DNA of 64,000 nucleotides. Origin: Ricinus communis (taxonomy: Eukaryota; Streptophyta; Magnoliopsida; Malpighiales; Euphorbiaceae). Below, piece by piece: positions 59,660 through 64,000 of this stretch; position 1 is the first letter of the stretch; the number at the start of each line of letters is the position of its first letter. The notes under the pieces are model-generated. The model saw only the letters and a list, made by a program, of their open reading frames with translations, ran no database searches and had not been told where the DNA came from. The position numbers and the translations under genes are program-made. The DNA is taken from assembly GCF_019578655.1 (NCBI RefSeq), contig NC_063261.1, positions 16,792,216-16,856,215 on the forward strand. The letters are read 5' to 3'.

Positions 59660-61560
59660 TTATATATAAGAGAGATTGTGTTTCTATACAATTTTTTATA
59701 AATATTTTTTATTATAAAAGCGATTCAAACTCGAAATTCTATTGAGTTGATTAATTTTTTTAAGAAACTATATATATGCACAATTACACATTCAAGGAAA
59801 GAGAAGGGACATACAGACACCTCAAGAATATGGCAAATTTTAAAGAGGCACGTCAAGTCTTTATATTCCACACGCACTTTACACTATCGATGTGGGAAGT
59901 CGAAGCCTCGACCTACTCTCCATTAGCCTCTCCACGAGAGAGATGGCAAGTATTGTTGACTCATTCATTCAGCTTAAACTCATCGTTTAGGTGCCCATCT
60001 TCTCCATAGCACCTTATTTGATGGTTTACTTATAAAGTTTCTTTACATAGGGCAATTGAAGATATTAATGGCCATTGTATGCATTCCATTTATTGGGTAT
60101 AATCAGTTTCTTTTTTACATGCACTTCTCTTCACAAAAAACAAATGCGATTACTATTAATTAGGACATGTTAGTTCTAACTATCGATGAAGTTATGATTC
60201 TAAGAAGTAACTGAGTATAGATCTCGGTTTTTTCAAACTGAATCGAAAAATTATAATAAAAATATCAAAATCAAAATAACCGAAATTTTTTTACATTAAA
60301 CTGTATCGAACTGAAATTATTTTATTAGTATTAGTTCTTTAATGATAAATGAACCAAAACTGTATCAAGATCAAACCGTACTGTATCATTCCAAAACCAA
60401 ACCATACCGAGTTATATATATGTGTGTATAGAAATACAATATAATAAATTTTCCGAATAAATATCAAAAACTTTTTATTCTACATATATATATATTTTTA
60501 AAAGTTAACATATAATAAACTAATTCATTAAACTAACTCTCAAAATAAAATAAAATAATAAGATAATCTAATCATTTATTATTTTCTTTTACTAAGACTT
60601 AATAGTTAATAGCATTGTGAATAATAAAATTAAACTTAATACCTATTAATCATTAATTCTAATTATCTCTCATTCTTTTTTTATTTTTTCATAATGCTCA
60701 ACACCACTCTTTTCTTATCCCACAACGCCACTCTTAGTGGCAGCTCTCTTCTTCATATGAACTTTTTTTTTACAGTTATAATTTTTTTTTTAATCTTTTA
60801 ATAGTTATAGAAATGTTTTAATTGTTGGTTTTATAAGTGAAAAGTAACCATGTAATGTGATTCTTAGTTTTTTATGGTGATTATTTTGTAGCTTCTTATT
60901 ACTTTTGCTAGTTCTTTTTTATTTCTTAAACCTTATTTTCTGTTATTATTTACATGACATTATAAAAATATTTTATTAATCTTATCATAAAAAATATAAG
61001 ATTAATTGTATAATTAAATTCATGCGAAAGTACCAAAATGATATCGAATAATCGACTTGTATCGTACCAAAAACAACCAGTTTAATACGGTCCGGGATCA
61101 TATATATTTGTTACGATTCTAGTTCCTTACATTCTAAAAAAACTAAAATTTGGTACAATACTAATACTTTGTGATAACCGTATTGAAGTGATCTATGCTC
61201 AACCCTCTCTAACGGTACTCTTTTAAAGTAATAGAAAGAAAGCAACATATAGCATATTGGCTTAGTAGAAACCCTCATATTTATTTTGTTCCTAATTGGT
61301 TTGTTATTCCTCCTTGTGATTTGGAGGTCTTTTGCTCGAGGATATAAATTTTTCTCAATTTGCAAAGATAAGATTATAATTCTAGTGAAAAACAAAAAAA
61401 TCAAGCAAATAAGTCAGCAACACTTATTATGTATCTTTTTTTTTCAAAAAATTATAGTAAAAACTATCGCGACTTCAAAATGCATATCCTCGTATTATAT
61501 TTAAAAACAAACTTGAGTAAATTGATTAAAATTGTTATAAAGTGTCAAACTCGAAATTTT
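59660..61560. other. AT-rich intergenic DNA with short repeat fragments
   Basis: Positions 60215-60410 and 61025-61110 both contain CCGAA/GGTTCG-like and TATCGTACC/GTACTGTATC-like motifs. These suggest the two ends of an old non-autonomous element, without a definable inverted repeat. Open frames at 59776-60009 and 61111-61404 resemble nothing known. Confidence 0.35.
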
Positions 61561-61574
61561 TTGGATAATTAGAC

Positions 61575-63008
61575 TTGGGACTTGTTTGGTTTGCCATGAC
61601 CTACTTTAAAGGAAGTTATTTCCTAGAAAGTACTACTAATTGAGTGTTTGGTTTACATACTAACTTATTAGGAAATCGATTTTTTTTAATTTCCATACGT
61701 TGCTTTTTTTTTTTCTTGAAAAAAATCATTATAAAAAAACAAAATACCCTTATAATCAGTTTATATATATATAATGTATTTTGGTTCAACACAATTACAT
61801 ATATTTATACAAACTAGTCATCTCATATTTTCAAAAATTAAAAATTCCATTAAAACAATTATTTTTAATCATCATAACAAAAATAAAACTCATTTTTAAA
61901 CTTTAAAGAGAATAATCGATAAAATACCACTAGCACAAAGTATTTTTTTACTCTTACAAAATTATATACATGTCCAATTTATGAACTTGATAGAGAGAAT
62001 TATGGTTAATTTCATACGAGAAGGCAAATCAGAACTTAAAAAACTCAAACACAAGAAAAAATACTGTCAAATTCAATATTAGATTTAGGTGACAGTCCCA
62101 TATCAATTGTCAGCAATCCTATGCCAAAACAATTGATAATGATGCAAAATGCAAAGCCCAATAATTAATAACAAAAAGAAATATAAATGTTAAAATGAAA
62201 AGAAACAATTGATGCACAAATTTTAAGAGTATAAATTCTAAAAAATTGTTTAATTTTATTAAAGTTGGATAAGAGAAATATGCCTTACAGATGCAAAAGG
62301 AATTCATAAAAATAAGTCAAGAAACAAATATCAAATTAATAAAAGAAATATGCAATATAAATACAAAAGAAATTCATAAAAAAAATCAAGAAATCAATAT
62401 AAATATTTTAATCTTTATTGAATTTTGTTACGGTTGCAATGATAAAAAGAAAAAGAGTAAATGAATAAAAGAGAAAGGTTATATATTTTTAAGTCTTTAT
62501 TGGAGGGTAATTTTTTGGATAATCAGACATGGGAAATATAAATATTAAAATAAAAGAAATAAGTGATGCACAAATTTTAAAATTATAAATTCTAAAAAAT
62601 TGTTTAATTTTATTAAAGTTGGATAAGAGAAATATGCATTACAGATGCAAAAGGAATTCATAAAAATAAATTAAGAAACCAATATCAAATTAATAAAAGA
62701 AATATGCAATATAGATGCGAAAAAGAATTCATAAAAAAATTCAAAAAATCAATATCAAACCTTGTTAAATTTTTTAATTTTTATTGATTTTTTGACCTCG
62801 CACTGATAAAAAGAGAAAGAATGAATGAATGAAAAAAAAAAAAAAGAGTTATATATTTTTAAGTCTTTATTCGACGGTAATTTAATAAATTATTATTTTA
62901 GCTCTACTTAGGAAATATAACTTAACTGGCCCTCTTAGGTAAGTAATTTACTGTCCAACCAGCAAGGAAAGTTACCCTCTGCTTGATGCCTCCATCCAAA
63001 CTAAGCCT
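61575..63008. mobile_element. candidate non-autonomous DNA transposon with an internal tandem duplication
   Basis: The left end reads GGGACTTGTTTGGTTTGCC and the right end, read minus, GGCTTAGTTTGGATGGAGG. This is a weak inverted pair of a kind seen at ends of many plant DNA transposons. Inside, a block starting GATGCACAAATTTTAA occurs at 62211 and again at 62564 and runs to TATATATTTTTAAGTCTTTATT in both. Each copy also holds two degenerate AGAAATATGCnnTAnAGATG sub-units. No transposase. No target-site duplication could be defined. Confidence 0.35.
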
Positions 63009-63009
63009 A

Positions 63010-64000
63010 CGAAATCTATTTCTCTTTGAAAAAAAGAAAAACATAAAATAATTCAAATCCATTGTCGTCTTTGCTAAGAAAAAAAGGGGGGCATGAATAT
63101 GAAAAATAATAATTATTCAATGTTCCAAAATAAGGACAAACTTGTAATTTGCCATAATAACTCCAGATTTTCCAACATCAACACAAATTTTGATCGACAC
63201 ATGCTTTAGTTTGGCAAACTGAGTTTGGTATGAAGAGGTATAGAAAAAGAAACTTCATTGTCTTCAAGTCTTGATGATGTAAGCCTTTAATCACAAAATG
63301 AGAAGAACTTCAATAATTCAAGATGAGATTCGAAAGTTTTTGTAGCCTTAGAAAGTGATCATCATTAAATTGATCTTTAAAACTAAATTAAATTATTATT
63401 TTTTTATGTGCGGAATTTGTTTTGGATTAATTTTTTTTAAAAATAAAATATAATATCGTACAAGAAAATTGACATGTAATATTATAAATAATATTAATTA
63501 AATTTTATAAATTTAGACTTCGTTTATTTTGTAGAAATAATTTACAGTTTGGAAATATCTTTTATGGAATTGTTTTCTTTTTAAGAAAATAACATTGCAG
63601 TATGGAAAATTACTTTCTCGGGCATGTTTTAAAATATATTGCTTTTTCTTAATAAAAAGGACTATTAAAATATTTAAAACTCATTGAAATTTTATATTTT
63701 GAATTTACAATTAATTATAATAAAAAAATTACACAATAAATCAAAGTTAAACTTTTTTTGATGAATATCTTATGAGTGTACCAATCGCTGACCATTAATT
63801 GTTGCTGAAGTGATTGCTATAATTAATTTTTTTCTTTTGAAAAAATACACGGATTGAGATATTTTCATGTTAAATTTGAATATGATATATCATGTTTGTA
63901 ACTCTATTTTTTTATTTTATATTAAATAGTTGAAATTGTATTAAAATTTTAAATTTAAATTTTAAAAAGATAAATAATTATTTTCTAAATAACAAATATG
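63010..64000. other. AT-rich DNA at the window end
   Basis: Positions 63170-63360 are slightly less AT-rich but hold no recognisable exon. Positions 63525-63660 contain a TTTACAGTTTGGAAATATCT/GCAGTATGGAAAATTACTTT pair resembling a decayed small transposon. No gene supported. Confidence 0.4.

Noticed and set aside
1..64000. tRNA, rRNA, CRISPR arrays or bacterial-type gene clusters
   Set aside because: None seen on either strand on reading through; gene structure is plainly nuclear plant. A tRNA or RNA-family scan could still find small RNAs that the eye misses.

Overview
The window is nuclear DNA from a eudicot plant. It holds intron-rich genes of plant-restricted families (DYW-type PPR, FAR1-related, DUF707, GT14) in very AT-rich, repeat-rich intergenic DNA. 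The species cannot be fixed from sequence alone. No bacterial-style operons, CRISPR arrays, tRNA or rRNA genes were seen.

Layout. Positions 1-169 (+) are the last codons of a DYW-type pentatricopeptide repeat protein. Positions 1980-8574 (+) are a ten-exon gene for a 797-residue PHD-SWIB-Plus3-GYF chromatin/transcription protein; its eighth intron looks like a minor-spliceosome (U12, AT-AC) intron. Positions 9814-10726 (-) are a three-exon gene for the mitochondrial twin-CX9C protein CMC2. Positions 11.7-14.1 kb are an array of an AT-rich repeat, interrupted at 14.1-19.6 kb (-) by a broken endogenous pararetrovirus (Caulimoviridae-like) and resuming to 20.3 kb. A GC-rich foldback element follows at 20.4-20.7 kb. 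Positions 21470-24985 (-) are an FRS11 orthologue, a transcription factor domesticated from a MULE transposase. Positions 28.9-30.5 kb hold tandem repeats and a decayed transposon reading frame. Positions 35191-40763 (+) are a 14-exon DUF707 gene. Positions 45849-48126 (-) are a two-exon GT14 (core-2/I-branching type) glycosyltransferase gene. Positions 51.5-55.3 kb (-) are a decayed LINE, split by a 1445-bp Mutator-like element with about 350-bp inverted repeats and a perfect 10-bp target-site duplication. The rest to 64 kb is AT-rich DNA with repeat fragments and no gene that I can support.

How the parts relate. The host genes are unrelated housekeeping or regulatory genes, not a pathway: chromatin/transcription (PHD-Plus3-GYF), cytochrome oxidase biogenesis (CMC2), transcription (FRS11), Golgi-type membrane proteins (DUF707, GT14) and organelle RNA editing (PPR-DYW). 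The more unusual content is the U12 intron, the viral relic between repeat copies, the MULE-in-LINE nest, a GC-rich block of possible organellar origin inside the LINE, and an AT-rich repeat family whose 3' ends resemble Helitron termini. Splice junctions were placed by hand from GT-AG (or AT-AC) signals, reading-frame continuity and family knowledge. All multi-exon models keep frame and end at a stop, but none has transcript support here.
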